Part shown: positions 1-11,744 of the stretch, one piece after another
Numbering within the stretch: the stretch's first letter is position 1
How the letters are laid out: every line of letters begins with the position of its first letter
DNA from: Synchiropus splendidus
Lineage: Eukaryota; Chordata; Actinopteri; Syngnathiformes; Callionymidae
Length of the DNA stretch: 64,000 nt
Assembly: GCF_027744825.2 (NCBI RefSeq)
Contig: NC_071345.1
Location: 12,416,501 to 12,480,500, forward strand
Direction of reading: 5' to 3'
Notes under the pieces: model-generated
Seen by the model: only the letters and a program-made list of their open reading frames with translations
Databases searched by the model: none
Told to the model about the DNA's origin: nothing
Made by a program: the position numbers and the translations under genes

Positions 1-642
1 ACAGTTCAGCTCCAGACTCTCTCCCACTGAGCGCAGGACGTACTCTTGTGGCACAGTAAGAAGGAAACGACTGTGGAGGTCACACCTGTGCTGCTGCTTC
101 CTCTCCAGACAGTAAAAGGAAAAAGAACCTTTGCCGACTGTGAGCAGAACTGAAGGTCTGTTCTTCACTAGGTGGAGTTCGTACCCCAGAGGAGCTTCAT
201 TGACTATAAAAATCAATCCTTCATGGAATGTTCTGTATTCCATATACGCCCATTGAACACTCTGGTTTGGTCCCACATTGTCACAAGTCAGCTCCACTGT
301 CTGTCCAGCATTCAGGTGCAGTGGCTTGTGGTCTTTCATCTTCTGGTCGTCACACACGAGGAGAGTGAAGTTCCTCTCCCGGGTCACCTCACCCCGAGTC
401 CAGCACTGCTCCTGGTGCTGACCCGAGTGGGAAACATCCAGAGGGAATTCCGCATAATAAGAGTCTGACATGTTCCACATTAGCTCCTTCCCCTCACCGC
501 TCCATCTTGACACTGAGCAGAAGTCAGCTCCTCTTTGCCGGATGACAATATAAGAATCCCCCACTTTCTTGACGACCTCAGCACGGATGTTGGAGATGTG
601 CAGCAGCAGAAGCAGCAGCAGTGGCGTCACCTCTGCAGCCAT
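1..642 (-). CDS. Immunoglobulin-superfamily protein, N-terminal part (runs off left edge)
   Basis: Read on the minus strand, an ATG at 642-640 opens a frame that stays open for 214 codons to the window edge, so the 3' end is missing. Residues 1-21 form a signal peptide (MAAEV start, leucine run at 8-14, likely cleavage after A21). Residues 22-97 form an atypical, cysteine-rich Ig-like domain (C42, W47, W56, C80, C97). Residues 98-197 are a better Ig domain: B-strand cysteine C120 in VELTC, core tryptophan W131, F-strand FYC at C178, and an extra C187. A third domain starts at about 200 and the window ends at its B-strand cysteine C214 (ESLELNC). N-glycosylation sequons sit at N57, N91 and N126. 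This implies a secreted or cell-surface immune-type receptor. Membrane anchor and signalling tail, if any, lie outside the window. Unusually, signal peptide and successive Ig domains share one uninterrupted frame, whereas such domains normally sit on separate exons. The exact family is not recognised. Confidence 0.85.
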   Translation of the reverse strand, partial: MAAEVTPLLLLLLLHISNIRAEVVKKVGDSYIVIRQRGADFCSVSRWSGEGKELMWNMSDSYYAEFPLDVSHSGQHQEQCWTRGEVTRERNFTLLVCDDQKMKDHKPLHLNAGQTVELTCDNVGPNQSVQWAYMEYRTFHEGLIFIVNEAPLGYELHLVKNRPSVLLTVGKGSFSFYCLERKQQHRCDLHSRFLLTVPQEYVLRSVGESLELNC

Positions 643-800
643 GTTGTCGTCTGTGAGCGACTCGACTACAACTGCTGCTTCATGATCTCAATCTCAACAC
701 CATCAACAGCTTCGCGGAGCTGAAAATTGAATCAGGAGGATGCAGCACGCTACTTCCTGTTAGCTTTATCAGGTGTGAAGAGTGGAGGAGCGGAAACCAA
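643..800 (-). promoter_or_regulatory. Putative 5' flank/promoter of the Ig-superfamily gene
   Basis: This is the DNA immediately upstream of the ATG at 642. On the gene's strand it contains ACAGGAAGTA (751-760 on the plus strand as tacttcctgt), a good ETS/PU.1 core, and GATAAA (765-770), a GATA-type core. No TATA box is obvious at a suitable distance, and the transcription start is unknown. ETS/PU.1 and GATA motifs are common in promoters of blood-cell genes, which would suit an immune receptor. This is inference from short motifs only. Confidence 0.25.
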
Positions 801-851
801 CATCAGCTTACACAAGTTCTTCATGAGACTAACGCAAGACAGAGTCAACAA

Positions 852-876
852 GTGTGTGTGTGTGTGTGTGTGTGTG
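852..876. repeat. (GT)n microsatellite
   Basis: About 12 GT units, followed directly by GA-rich sequence (agagagaga). It lies about 210 bp upstream of the Ig gene start codon. Confidence 0.95.
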
Positions 877-3800
877 AAAGAGAGAGATATTTAATGTCTC
901 AGTCTGGGCACAGACTAGCCCCTCAGGGATCCTGGAGAGTGTTCAAGCAGAGACACCAACCTCAGGAGACGATACGAAACAAAGACCATGACACGGGATA
1001 CTTACGAAAGAACAGATTTGAAAGGAAATATCACAAAAGTGTCTATTTTTGGTTCGGTTTTTCTGTGCAAATAAAAAATAATGAAAACAAACTTTAATTC
1101 ACCAATTGTACTGTTTATTTTCTTGCACATAAATGGCATGAAAACTCAAGGCTCAGATTTAGTCAGGCTTAAAATAAATGGCGAAATAAATATCTCTGCC
1201 TAAATCTACAGCCCAATTTCACTCAAATGGGACTGTAATCTAGGATTCATTTTGAGGATTTGTACTTCATAAGAGTGCAATAAAGTACATTTGGATTGAC
1301 TGGCCAGCAGTGGCGCTACCTTCATTACAATTTACTGTGAAGCACAGAACAAATTACATTGGAAAAAACTGCAGTAAAACGTCTCCAAATTCAGATGATA
1401 CCTTGATCATGATGACCTTAGATGTTTGCCAACTGTTAAACTGAAAGCGCATCGTTACATCCACACTCTTTTTCAAAATTAGAACCTACACAGTAAAAAG
1501 GTTTTTGACCCACATTTAATGTGAATAATCTGTTCTCATGATAATATGTCGTCATTTCGAACAGACAACTGATAAATTTGCACTGAATGATTTGCATGAA
1601 TAAAGAAAATACCAGTTAAATTCTCATTACTCGTGGTCATATTCTGCTGCGGCCACTGGTGTAGGTACCAAGTCTGTCGCTTACTGAATGTGTCCTACCT
1701 GCCGCGGGATGATGACGTCACAAAGATCCGGTTTTCTTTTTTTTTTTAGAATGTATTAATGAGCCAGAGAAAATTGAAATGAAGGATTTGATGGCATTTT
1801 TTACCACACATATATTAATAAAATTCACCATGAGAGTTTGGAAAAATGTTTTCAAATAAAATTCCTTCAGTCAAAACTGCTAAATAAACATCAATGACAA
1901 TGTATAGTTCATGATGTTAACACCTTTCATCTCATGTGATGAAGGTGCCCAGCGCACAAATAAACTCCCAAATTTCAGGAGGAAAAAGAAATAAATTGGA
2001 AGATCAAAATCTGTGATTTTCTGCTACTAGTTGATATGCAACATATGTTTGTAACGAATAAACCGATAGATGTGTGTTTTTTTTTTAAATAAATATTAAT
2101 ATTTTATTCATGTGTTGGGTAACTTATTTATTTTCCCAAGAACGAACTGGTTATTAAATATAATCTAAACCAACATTTTATTACAGCTATTGATGGCTTC
2201 AATGACATGCAGATGTAGGAAGTTGGACACAAAATGAAGAAAACAGAGACACAAAAGGTCAGGACATGTTGCCAACATTTCTACATGAGCAGTTTGACAG
2301 TTTTATTCTGACTTGGTAGTAATAGTGTATAATTACACAGACAGGGCCATATGTGGCCCCTAGGGCTGCATTTTGCCTTTAAAGAGTGAAACAATACTTG
2401 TATTTGCGGTGGTACTAGAGTCATTTATGGGCGATATTTCATTGTATATTTTAGAGAAAAAAAGACTGTTGTGACAGAACTTATTGACCTTGAATGGAAT
2501 TCAACATGGCGTCCGCGGTGAACTCAGAACAGCAGGTTGTCGGCTCCTACTGAAGACAATAACAACGCAGGAATATTCAGCTCTAATGTGTATTTCTGCT
2601 GTGTATTTGAAGGAAATGGGACAATAGTTTTTAATGTCACAGAAGACATGCTTTCCTTCGAAGTCATTGTACAACGTAATAATAATAAAAAAAGAAACGC
2701 GTTAAACTCTCCGGCTCCATGGAGGCTGAAACAAGATGATCAATCTATACAGGAAACCTGATAATGTTAATGTTTCTTTCTGTCAGTCGGACAGATACTC
2801 TGAGGAATGCATGAGAAACTTTCAATTTTTAGACCCATGTTGATATTAAAGTGATAGATGGCCAGGGTTTTGCCCACAAGAAACAAAAGCAGACTCACAG
2901 GGGGGGACCCGAGCGTGCATGTGAACGTGCACCAGTCTGTGTCTTGCGTGTCAAAGCCGTGTATTATTATCATTCCTTCCCTTGTTCTTAAGCGCAGTCG
3001 TGTTCACCTTCTACTTCCAATCACTGCCGTGTCACTCAGAGCAGGAGGATAAAACCCAACTAATTAGATTTTACTGAAGACATGTTTGTTCCTTTCCCCC
3101 CTTTTAATCGGCAAACAAAACCTAAAGCAAAAACAGATGTAGTGGTTGATTTTTGACATGCAACGCGGCCGAGAACCAACCCCAAGGACTGGGTGTTATT
3201 TCCCAGGACTGCTGGTGTCTGCACGGTCGAGTCCAAATAGCAGAACTCACCATCAGATGAGCTGACAGAATCTGGCCTCCTGAATATCATCTCATCGTAT
3301 TGTTCACCCTGGCTATGGTTTGACGACTGCTTGCATGAATGACAGTGCGCAATTTCCCATCAATTTCAATCACTTCAGCGGGATCTTGCATGGGAACAGT
3401 TGAGCAAAAAAATAAAGATTAATAATCCTAAATAACCTGGCTGTTCTACTGTATATAAGTCAATGGTCCCGATCTTTAAACGGACCAGTGCACAGGGGTT
3501 AGACCTGTATCCTGAGACTGAGAACTGCACAGGTTCAACTGCACAGGTTATGTCCGCTCTGAGTTTGGACAGGTGGAGTTTGTTCCCCCTGTTCTTCCCT
3601 AGCTTCACTCAAGGCTATTTGGTTTCCTACCATGGCATAAAAAAAGAAATAAAAATCAGATCAATAAAGACCTTTTTTAGCCTTTGAAATATCATTGAAA
3701 TCGATGAATAGAATGGGACAGCAGGTGGCGGTGTTGTTCCCCAACATGCTTGCATAACACGCACAGTAGGCCAGAGATGGATCTTGAAATGGTCCAGATG

Positions 3801-5555
3801 GTAATTCAGAACAAAAACAAAATTTAATCTGTTCCCTGTCCCCTGATCAATGTGTCCCAAAATCTGTTCCTCTGTTTCGTGTTATTTTTTTGCGAAGAAC
3901 ACAGACAGACAACGAACACATAACCTCCTTGGCAGAGGTAATGATAGCAGTACGCTCATAACTGAGCAGAGAGGACAATAAACACGACTGTGTCTCATCA
4001 GCTTGTTCAGTAAACACCTTCTGACTTCTTGCTCTGACTCTGGCTCTTAAAGTTAACACAAGTTTTAAAGCTAAATTTTTGTAATTTCGTATTTTTGTCA
4101 ACATGACACACATGAGTTTTGGCAGCTCAGAGTCCTGTTGGTGTCATGGTGTGGCTGAGCCTCTGAACTCAGTCAAGTAAAAACTTTTCTTTGATACTTT
4201 TTCTGATACTTTGATAATGATGTCCACCCACTTATTATTAGCAAGCAATAATCGAGATCAAACCTCATAGTATATTGTGGAACTCAGAGGAAAGGGAATG
4301 TGAAACTGGAGGCAGGAGCATCACAGCAAGATGTGAAGAAGCTATTTATTGGTGCTCAGTGCGGATGAGAAGAGAATCATAGAATAAGAAACAGGAGAGA
4401 AAGGGGAAACTGCCACTCTTATTTTGTAAGTTCTGTTGTTTCCTCATATACTATAAAGAGTATTCAGGGCAACGCTAGTTTGTTGACACAAAATGACATG
4501 ATGTTGTTTGCCTGACTGGAGCATGATCATAGGTCAAAGTTAAGAGCTGGCCCCTAACAGATCGGTGACACATTGTCTACGTAAAGAAAGATGATAGTCC
4601 AGTCCAAGGCAATTTGTCAGCTCTTTTGTTATGTCATTAAATGTCTTTCTTTAAAGCACACTCTACCTATGAGTCAGAACTTGGCCGATACATGTCAAAA
4701 TTTACGTTCCTCAAAAGACTTCTCATCCAGTGGTTTCAGTGGGCGGCTTGCAACTGACCAACCTGATCAATAATGTATGAGCTGCGAGCGTGTGGAAATG
4801 GTCATCTGGCTCAAGTGATCTGCAAAGGGCTTCTGAGTACTGTCCTGACGGAAGAACACAAGAGCTTTGAGTCTCGCTTCAATTATTCCCACAGCGCTCA
4901 AGATTATGGCTTCCTGTCTTTTACTTTCTTTATCATCGAATTCTCAAACAACCCCTCAGCTTAACTGAAGAAATATGTTTCTCATCAAACATGTTGCCGT
5001 GCCAGTCGGTTCTGGCTGGATGTTCTTGAATACATGTCAAATGTATCAGTTACACACTGTACCTCTTCATTCGACATTGTTCATGGTCATCCCTGCCATT
5101 TCTTCCACCCGGTTATTCCTGTCATTTCTTCTTTTTTTTTTGCCTCTCAGATTTCTTTTTCAAATCTTATTCAGATTTAAAATGACATGGCCCATAAAAA
5201 TGTCATCAGAGTTTATGTGAAATTGTTTAAGTACTCACTCATCATTTATTCTTTCAACCCATTCACCTTCACTGCTTTAGTATAAGCAAAATGAATACTG
5301 CTACGACTACTGTTATAAGCGGCGACACACTGAAGATGTTGAACATGGAGAAGGTATTGTCATTTATTGTCATCGTAATAAATGTAACTAGATAATAAAT
5401 GTTTAAATAAACAAAAACAAATTAATAATGGCAACGGCATGTCTAGATGTGGAGGAAACAGACATTGAAAATATACAAAGTGAGAAAAAATACTTAATTA
5501 AAAAAAAAAAATTGTTTAATAATACTGAATCAATCAATGTTAACAAAATAAAACG
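877..5555. other. Gene-free AT-rich spacer
   Basis: No coding exon can be supported; the open frames are short, start at random and show no conserved motif. T-runs occur at about 1735-1747 and 2072-2084. A short stretch at 2341-2385 (gggccatatgtggcccctag) resembles the GGCC-rich ends of degraded hAT elements but has no matching second end. Nothing else stands out. Confidence 0.6.
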
Positions 5556-5591
5556 AACAACAACAACAACAACAATAATAATAATAATAAT
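5556..5591. repeat. Compound (CAA)n(TAA)n microsatellite
   Basis: About six CAA units pass directly into about six TAA units, a typical compound trinucleotide repeat. Confidence 0.95.
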
Positions 5592-6957
5592 TTCATGTAA
5601 CCCTCAAGGGATCATGGAATCGATGATGCAGTGCACTGTAAACGTTGCCTCATCTTTCTAACTGCGACTGTTACTATTGTCTTCAATGACAAAGAAGTGT
5701 GTTTTGATTGTGAATGAGAGGAACATGTATTTGCCCTTCCTAAAGATCGTGCCACAGATTAAAAGCTTCAGTGATGTTTTTCACTTCATTTTGCCATTTT
5801 GTAAACTTTAACCCAATATCACTATGAAATTACAAACATCTAAGCTGTTAGTATTTGAGAAAGAAACTGAAGGGGAAAGCACAATAGGGCCCCTTTAAGT
5901 ATAAACATAAATGTATACATTGCTTCAACATAGATAAATAAAGTCCATTGTCCAGTAGAACTGTCAGAGGTAAAGAATGGTAAGTCACAGTGAAATCATC
6001 ACGAGCCTCAGCACCTCCAGAAGGTTGTCCCGTATCGCTGTGATAAGAAAACAATGTCTGGCTGTTTGGTTTGGCCGGATCATTGTTTGACTTGATCAAC
6101 TGGTTTCACATTTTTATGCCATCATCTATCTTTATAAAGCAGTAAGAGACATTATCTGAATATGTGGTCTGGTCGTAAAGCAGCTTAATACATGTCCAGC
6201 GTCTACTTCACGCCGTTGGTTGTTAGCTTTATTAGGCTGAAGTATGAGGAAGATCTTGCAGGGGATTTTCCTCCGGCTCAAAGTCCCCTGAAAGTTCGGG
6301 TGGGAGCATAGATGCTCTAAAACAACGTGCCATTCAATGATCTTGCTTATATAAGTATGTTCAATGAACCATGACAAATAAAAGCAACTGCTTCTTCCTC
6401 TTACGCGGCGCCGTTATAGCGCTCACATCTTCCGCTGCTGTGATCCTGACGGATTATTGGGAGCATTAATCTTCACCTTTCAAAGAGAGTAGCATGATTA
6501 ATCTGGAGTCGGCCCCGTGATTAAAGGTGGCGGTTGGGAGCCTCTGTATCTCGGGGGGTTGCGGTGATAACATGTAAGCAGTACAAACAATCCAGCCAGT
6601 GTCTTAATCCGGTTCCCAAAACATCAACTAGAAGCCAGTGTTTCCCTCAAGTCTAAGCACACCGCGTGCTCTGTCATCACATCATCCGTAGCTCCATAAA
6701 TTCTGTCATAATTGGAAAAATTATTCAAGATCGCCCGCTAAATGCCGAACTCCTTTTTGGTAAGACAGAGAAGAACAATGTTTTTGTGGCGTGGACATGC
6801 TGAAATACTAAAAGTGATCCAAAACGACTCTGTCAGTGTGGTCAGGAGTCAATTTTCTGGTGTTGGTATTCACTACAACCTCAAAATATTTCCTGCATGC
6901 AACGTGGCATTCGACAGAAGAATCCCCAGAAAGTGATTTAAAGTGTTGTTGCCCAGG
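5592..6957. other. Gene-free spacer with a possible regulatory block
   Basis: No exon is supported. The part from about 6400 to 6560 is GC-richer than its surroundings. It contains paired TTAATC/GATTAAT motifs (homeodomain, bicoid-type) around a TCF/LEF-like CTTTGAAAGG (minus strand, near 6477-6486). This looks more like an enhancer than neutral spacer, but conservation cannot be tested here. Confidence 0.4.

Positions 6958-7009
<52 letters not shown>
6958..7009. repeat. (TG)n microsatellite
   Basis: About 26 uninterrupted TG units. Long perfect alternating purine-pyrimidine tracts can adopt Z-DNA and are usually length-polymorphic. Confidence 0.98.
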
Positions 7010-7011
<2 letters not shown>

Positions 7012-7106
7012 TCATGTGCCCAGAAATACATCAACGGTTTTGTCATGGTCCGCTCGAGGTCATGGGTGAAGGTGGATGGCATGACAGGGAGAGGTTGTCA
7101 GTGCTA

Positions 7107-7108
<2 letters not shown>

Positions 7109-7151
<43 letters not shown>
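7109..7151. repeat. (GT)n microsatellite, second array
   Basis: About 21 GT units in the same orientation as the array at 6958-7009, from which it is separated by about 100 bp of unique sequence. Confidence 0.98.
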
Positions 7152-7155
<4 letters not shown>

Positions 7156-8180
7156 AAGCATGTGCAGGAGGAGCTGGTGGGAGGCTCATGCAGACACTTA
7201 GGTCTGATCTGATGAGGGACACACGTAAACACGCTTCCTCTAATTCATGACAGAATTCCCCGGTGAAGTGTTTCTCTCCCATCCTTCTTTCTCCAGCTCA
7301 TCCTCCAGACTGGGGAGACGCATTTCTCGCAGCTCGTGTGCAGGCTCCAGAACCCGTGTTCAGACCTAATCTGTCTGTCTGTCAGTGCCTCGTAATTGGA
7401 GCTGTTAAGCGGGTCATCCAGCCCAGGTGGGCGGGCGAGGGGAGTTCATGTTTTTGTCTGTGTGTGTGTGGAGGACAGGAATGCGTGTCCGACTAGGATC
7501 CGCCGCTTCCCACGAGTGAACCACCCGTGAGCCGTGTCTGACCCATTCAAGAAGCTTACAGGTGCACCCAAAACTGACCTTTGTCAGGCAAGCTTTATAT
7601 ACAGAACCATCCCAAAAGCTTTGCATCACTTATATTGCAGAAGTCCACACGCACCCAAAATCTGAAATAAAGTCATAAATACTACTCTCTGTGAGGCTAC
7701 ATCCAGGTAAAGGTAGGGGAGCTGGAGACCCTGGTGTTGTGAATTAATGCAATGAACACACAGATTTTCCCCACATTTTTTCATAAAATTTAAAGAATCG
7801 CCACTGCCAGGCGCAAACTTCACACACGCAGAAGTCCAATTGTCAATTGTCAGTATGTTTCCCCTTAGGAGTGAGAAATGTTTTTAAAGTTATCAAACCC
7901 ATCCAGTACAACTCTGGAGGCATGGTTTCTGAGAGCCTGTGAAGAAAAGGGCTTGGATTTCAAAGTCAGTTGGAGCTTGCTGAAACTATTTTTCAAGAGC
8001 ACAACCACACATTTAACTTGCAAAGTCTTGATGTTTCATTTTATGATTGATTTTTTGGACCCACGATCAAATGATCGCAACATTGCTGGAGGAAATGGTT
8101 GTACGTTCTTACTCTCTTCTTTTGTTGTGTTAGAAGGGTGAGAAGACCTCATATCGAGATAAGTCAGTTTTGGTGGTTTG
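7152..8180. other. Gene-free spacer
   Basis: Unique sequence with no supportable exon or repeat. A pyrimidine-rich tract ending in CAG at about 7285-7297 looks like a splice acceptor, but no convincing coding frame with a donor follows it. Confidence 0.5.
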
Positions 8181-8624
8181 TGGATAGATAGATAGTGGTA
8201 GATGGATGGATGGATGATGGGTGGATTGATGGGAGATGGATGGGTAAATGATGATGGTGGATGGGTAGATCGATGTTGAATGTGGGTAGATGGATGGATG
8301 AATGGATGGTAGATGATGATGGATGTGTGGCAGATAGATGGTAGATGTGGGTAGATGAATGATGGAAGGATGATGGATGGGATGGGTAGATGATGATGGA
8401 TGGATGGTAGATGGATGGTAGATGTGGGTGGGTGGATGGATAGATGGATGGATGGTAGATGGATGGTAGATGTGGGTGGGTGGATGGATAGATGGATGGA
8501 TGGATGAATGGATGGTAGATGTGGGTAGGTGGATGGATAGATGGATGGATGGATGGTAGATGTGGTTAGATGGGTGGATGGGTGGATGGATGGATGGTTG
8601 AATTAATGGATGGATGGATGGATG
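8181..8624. repeat. (GATG)n tetranucleotide array with higher-order structure
   Basis: About 444 bp of GGAT/GATG and GATA units. The second half has a higher-order organisation: the marker gatgtgggt or a close variant recurs at about 8421, 8469, 8518 and 8559, a period of about 41-49 bp. Open frames through it are artefacts of the repeat. Confidence 0.95.
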
Positions 8625-11134
8625 CTATTTCCGCTCCTGACTATTCACGGGATCAAGTAGAGGTGTTGGGAGACAAGCTCTCATCCATGATGAGGAAGCC
8701 GTCTTCCATTGACATCACTCATTCTTCTCACACCATTTGTTCATATATCAAACTATCTTTTAGATAAAGATCTAGGTTCTCACTAGCTCTCATTATAAGG
8801 CGTCCCTCTACAACTAAACCCGAACTGAGGCAGAAAGAAGCCTTGTGTATCGTGTTCTGCTAATTTCAGGACTTGTTGCTGCTTTTTCATTTCTACAGCA
8901 GTTTGAACAAGGCCTTGACCCTAAAGGAGCTTCATAAGCATCCAAGAACATGAAGCATGACACAGAAATTATAGTGTGAAAGCATGAAGATCACTTTCTA
9001 GATCCATCTTGTGTTAACTTGAACACTCCTCGTGTTGTACAGCATATCGTCGTGTCACTCCTGATTCAAACGTTCTCCCCGGATCAAATGGCGTCACACT
9101 CAATGGAGCGTATCGGGTTTATCAGAATGGAAGTGGTGTATATTTACAGTATAGTCACAGTGCATCAAAGTGTAGGAGACGCAGAGTTTATTTTTTTATT
9201 TAGAAAACCGGTGCTGTGTTGAAAGTGCAGATGGGAGATCCTGATATTGTCGTGCACACATGCACTTCCAGGTCTGTTTCCCTGCGGTCTGCATGTTGTG
9301 GCGAAATCTAATTTCGCTGACATGCACAGCGTGTACCAGCGAGGAATTCGAATGGTTGATATTAGGGGAAAAAAAAACTGGATTAAGCATTAGACACGGG
9401 GGGACACTCAAAAGAAGCCAATCCTTTCTCTAACAATTGAGCAGTGCTAGATTTTCTTTTATTGCTATTGCAAACTCAGACCTGGTCGAGGTGCACTCTT
9501 GAAGCTCCAGTGCTAAAAACATCCACCAGCCAGACCCTCTTCTGTCCTCCTATACAAGCTCTCACTTTAGTCAGGGCCCTATAGAGGGAGCTCTAAAGAT
9601 CATGAGAATTTCTGAGAAATTATAGTTAACTGAACTTAACTGAATTACAGGATTGAAAATGATGAATAAACTATCGTGAGAGCACCCTGAGGTCACATGC
9701 TTGCCTGACATTTCAGAGCAGATTCCTCTGTATCTGCCCTTTTTCAGATATTGTCGTTGGGAGAGTGGACTTTTGCGTCCTATACTGACGCCAAAGGCAG
9801 CCTTCAGTATTGGTAATCGCGGGAACCAAATCTAGGGGTGGAGAGACGTACATACATTTAAAAAAAAAAAGACAAAAAAATTATATGCTACAAAAGATGT
9901 ATAAAAACGTGACAATGATGAAGTTTTAAATTATAGTTTGTATCATATGAATCTGATTTAAGTATTAGTTCCTGCTGCCTCATCTGTTGAACAAGCTTGC
10001 TCGACAGATGTTGATGTTGTTTTGAGGAGAAAGCTGGCAGTTTCCACCGCCTCCGTTGGACAACAGCAGCATGTTGTTCTCCTGTCTGTCAGTCTTCTTT
10101 TGCGAGTGAGGTCTCGCTCCAGGGTCAGACCAAGCCACCCGTACTTGGCTGGAAAGAAATGATCATTTATCACCTGGTGATTCGCGGGTGTAGAGTTTCC
10201 ATTTTGCTTGGTGCCAAACCTCACAGCGTCACAGGGAGAGAGCAGGACATGCTCTTCTTAAAAATCGTCTTTTGGATGCCCAAAGTTCTGAATGCTCACA
10301 GCATGTTGTTTAAGTAATTCGAACGGCTATTTTTCAAACGGATGGGATACATTTCTAAGACCAGTATTTCAGAGCTCTTGGCATGTTTTGGAAAACATTC
10401 AAGTTTCAAACTATGCATTTGACATCAACTTATGTTACGTAATGAAGACATTTCGGATTGTGTCAGCGCTATTTCTTTCAATAACATCCAGTGATATAAA
10501 CCTTCAACACAGCCAGTGTTTTTCCATGTGTCACTTTTGCTTTCACAGTCTCCACATACTTGGAAGTGCTGGCAACAACAGAACAGCAGCAGACACAGCT
10601 ACTGGGAAAGGTACTGACGGATACAACTGGAATGAGGTTCGAGCATCTATTTCAACGGTGATGACATGGAAGCTAAGTGGTTACATGTTACAATCGTTCT
10701 GCTGGACTTTGTGCTTATCTGATGAAAAACGTACTGTGTGAGTTTGTCATCTTGTTGTCTGAAGACCAACAATGACAGTAACCAAATACCAGTGAATGTG
10801 TCAGGCCAACAGACTGATCAGTGAAGGCTGCCTGTCAGGAGCAGTGACCCCGAACCTCTGCTGTCTTTTGCGGTTCATCCACCGTGGAGACTGCAGGTCA
10901 GTGACTGGAGTGAGGTGGGGTTTCAGGTGAGGAGGAGCGACATACCAGGCACCAGCAACATATCAAACGCTCTATAACATCAATTTCAACTTGGCTCTTC
11001 TTGTCATAGTTTACATACAACGAGCTCAATTTTTATATGACCTTTTATGGTGAGTTTTGGAGCTTCCCCACCGTGTTTGATTTCTACCAAGGATAGATAG
11101 AAGTTATCGATACAAAACTCAATAAGACATCGGC
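8625..11134. other. Gene-free spacer
   Basis: No supportable gene. The longest open stretch (10292-10741 plus) has no domain, signal sequence or splice context. Short A-runs occur at about 9369-9377 and 9861-9871. No complete transposon was recognised. Confidence 0.5.
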
Positions 11135-11744
11135 TGTTATGTTCGGTTTACACGTGCTCTCATTTTGTTACTTCTGCTTTTCTTGTGTGTTGTTTCAGTT
11201 TCCTGTTTTCTGTCCACTTTCACAGCAGTGCAGCTGGAACCTATCCACGAATCAAGCTCCACGATTTCAACTCCTGGGTTCCAGTCTGTGTTGCCAGATG
11301 GTTACTTCGCGTCCACCGGTAAAGCTCTCCCTTGAGTGACTTTGTTCTCCAGCATGATCGACAACTCTTAGATTGTGCGTGCGTGTCTTTGCTGCCGCCA
11401 TCTTGGTTTCTTCCTCATTTGTTTTCTGCCTTTGACTATTAGCTGTGTGCTTCGTGCGAGTGTTTCTGTAACTCACATTTTTCTCTTGTTGGCTTTCTTC
11501 CTTGTTCATGTGTGTGTGTATGTTTATTCCACCACCGAACGCTTTTCGTTATTTAGGCCTTGTGAGTTTATCCAAGTGCGTTTTTGTTGTCCCTGTTATT
11601 TAGGCTTGACTTTTATTTGCCTATTTTCTGTTACTGGTTCTTCCCCATCCCTGTGTGTATCCCTCGATTATCCCTCCCTTATTCTTGTTGTGTCACCAGC
11701 AGCGATTTTGGCGTTTGAATGTGTTCTCCTGAGCCACCATGACA
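11135..11744 (+). mobile_element. Solo LTR, probably Ty3/Gypsy-type retrotransposon
   Basis: This 610-bp unit begins TGTTATG and ends CCATGACA, the TG...CA ends of an LTR. It is flanked by a near-perfect 5-bp target duplication (tcggc at 11130-11134, tcggt at 11745-11749). No internal gag-pol region is attached, so it is a solo LTR left by recombination between two LTRs. A diverged copy lies in reverse orientation at about 53544-54075. Both share blocks such as gccagatggttacttcgcg and the TTATTCCACCA / CTTGTGAGTT segments. The Gypsy assignment rests on general resemblance of the terminus to fish Gypsy LTRs and is inference. Reading frames inside it are not genes. Confidence 0.7.

Noticed and set aside
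8181..8624. Regular repeats that might suggest a CRISPR-like array
   Set aside because: Units are tetranucleotides with no unique spacers, and the DNA is vertebrate; it is a microsatellite.
10292..10741. 149-codon plus-strand frame
   Set aside because: No signal peptide, domain, splice context or biased composition supports it; best explained as chance.
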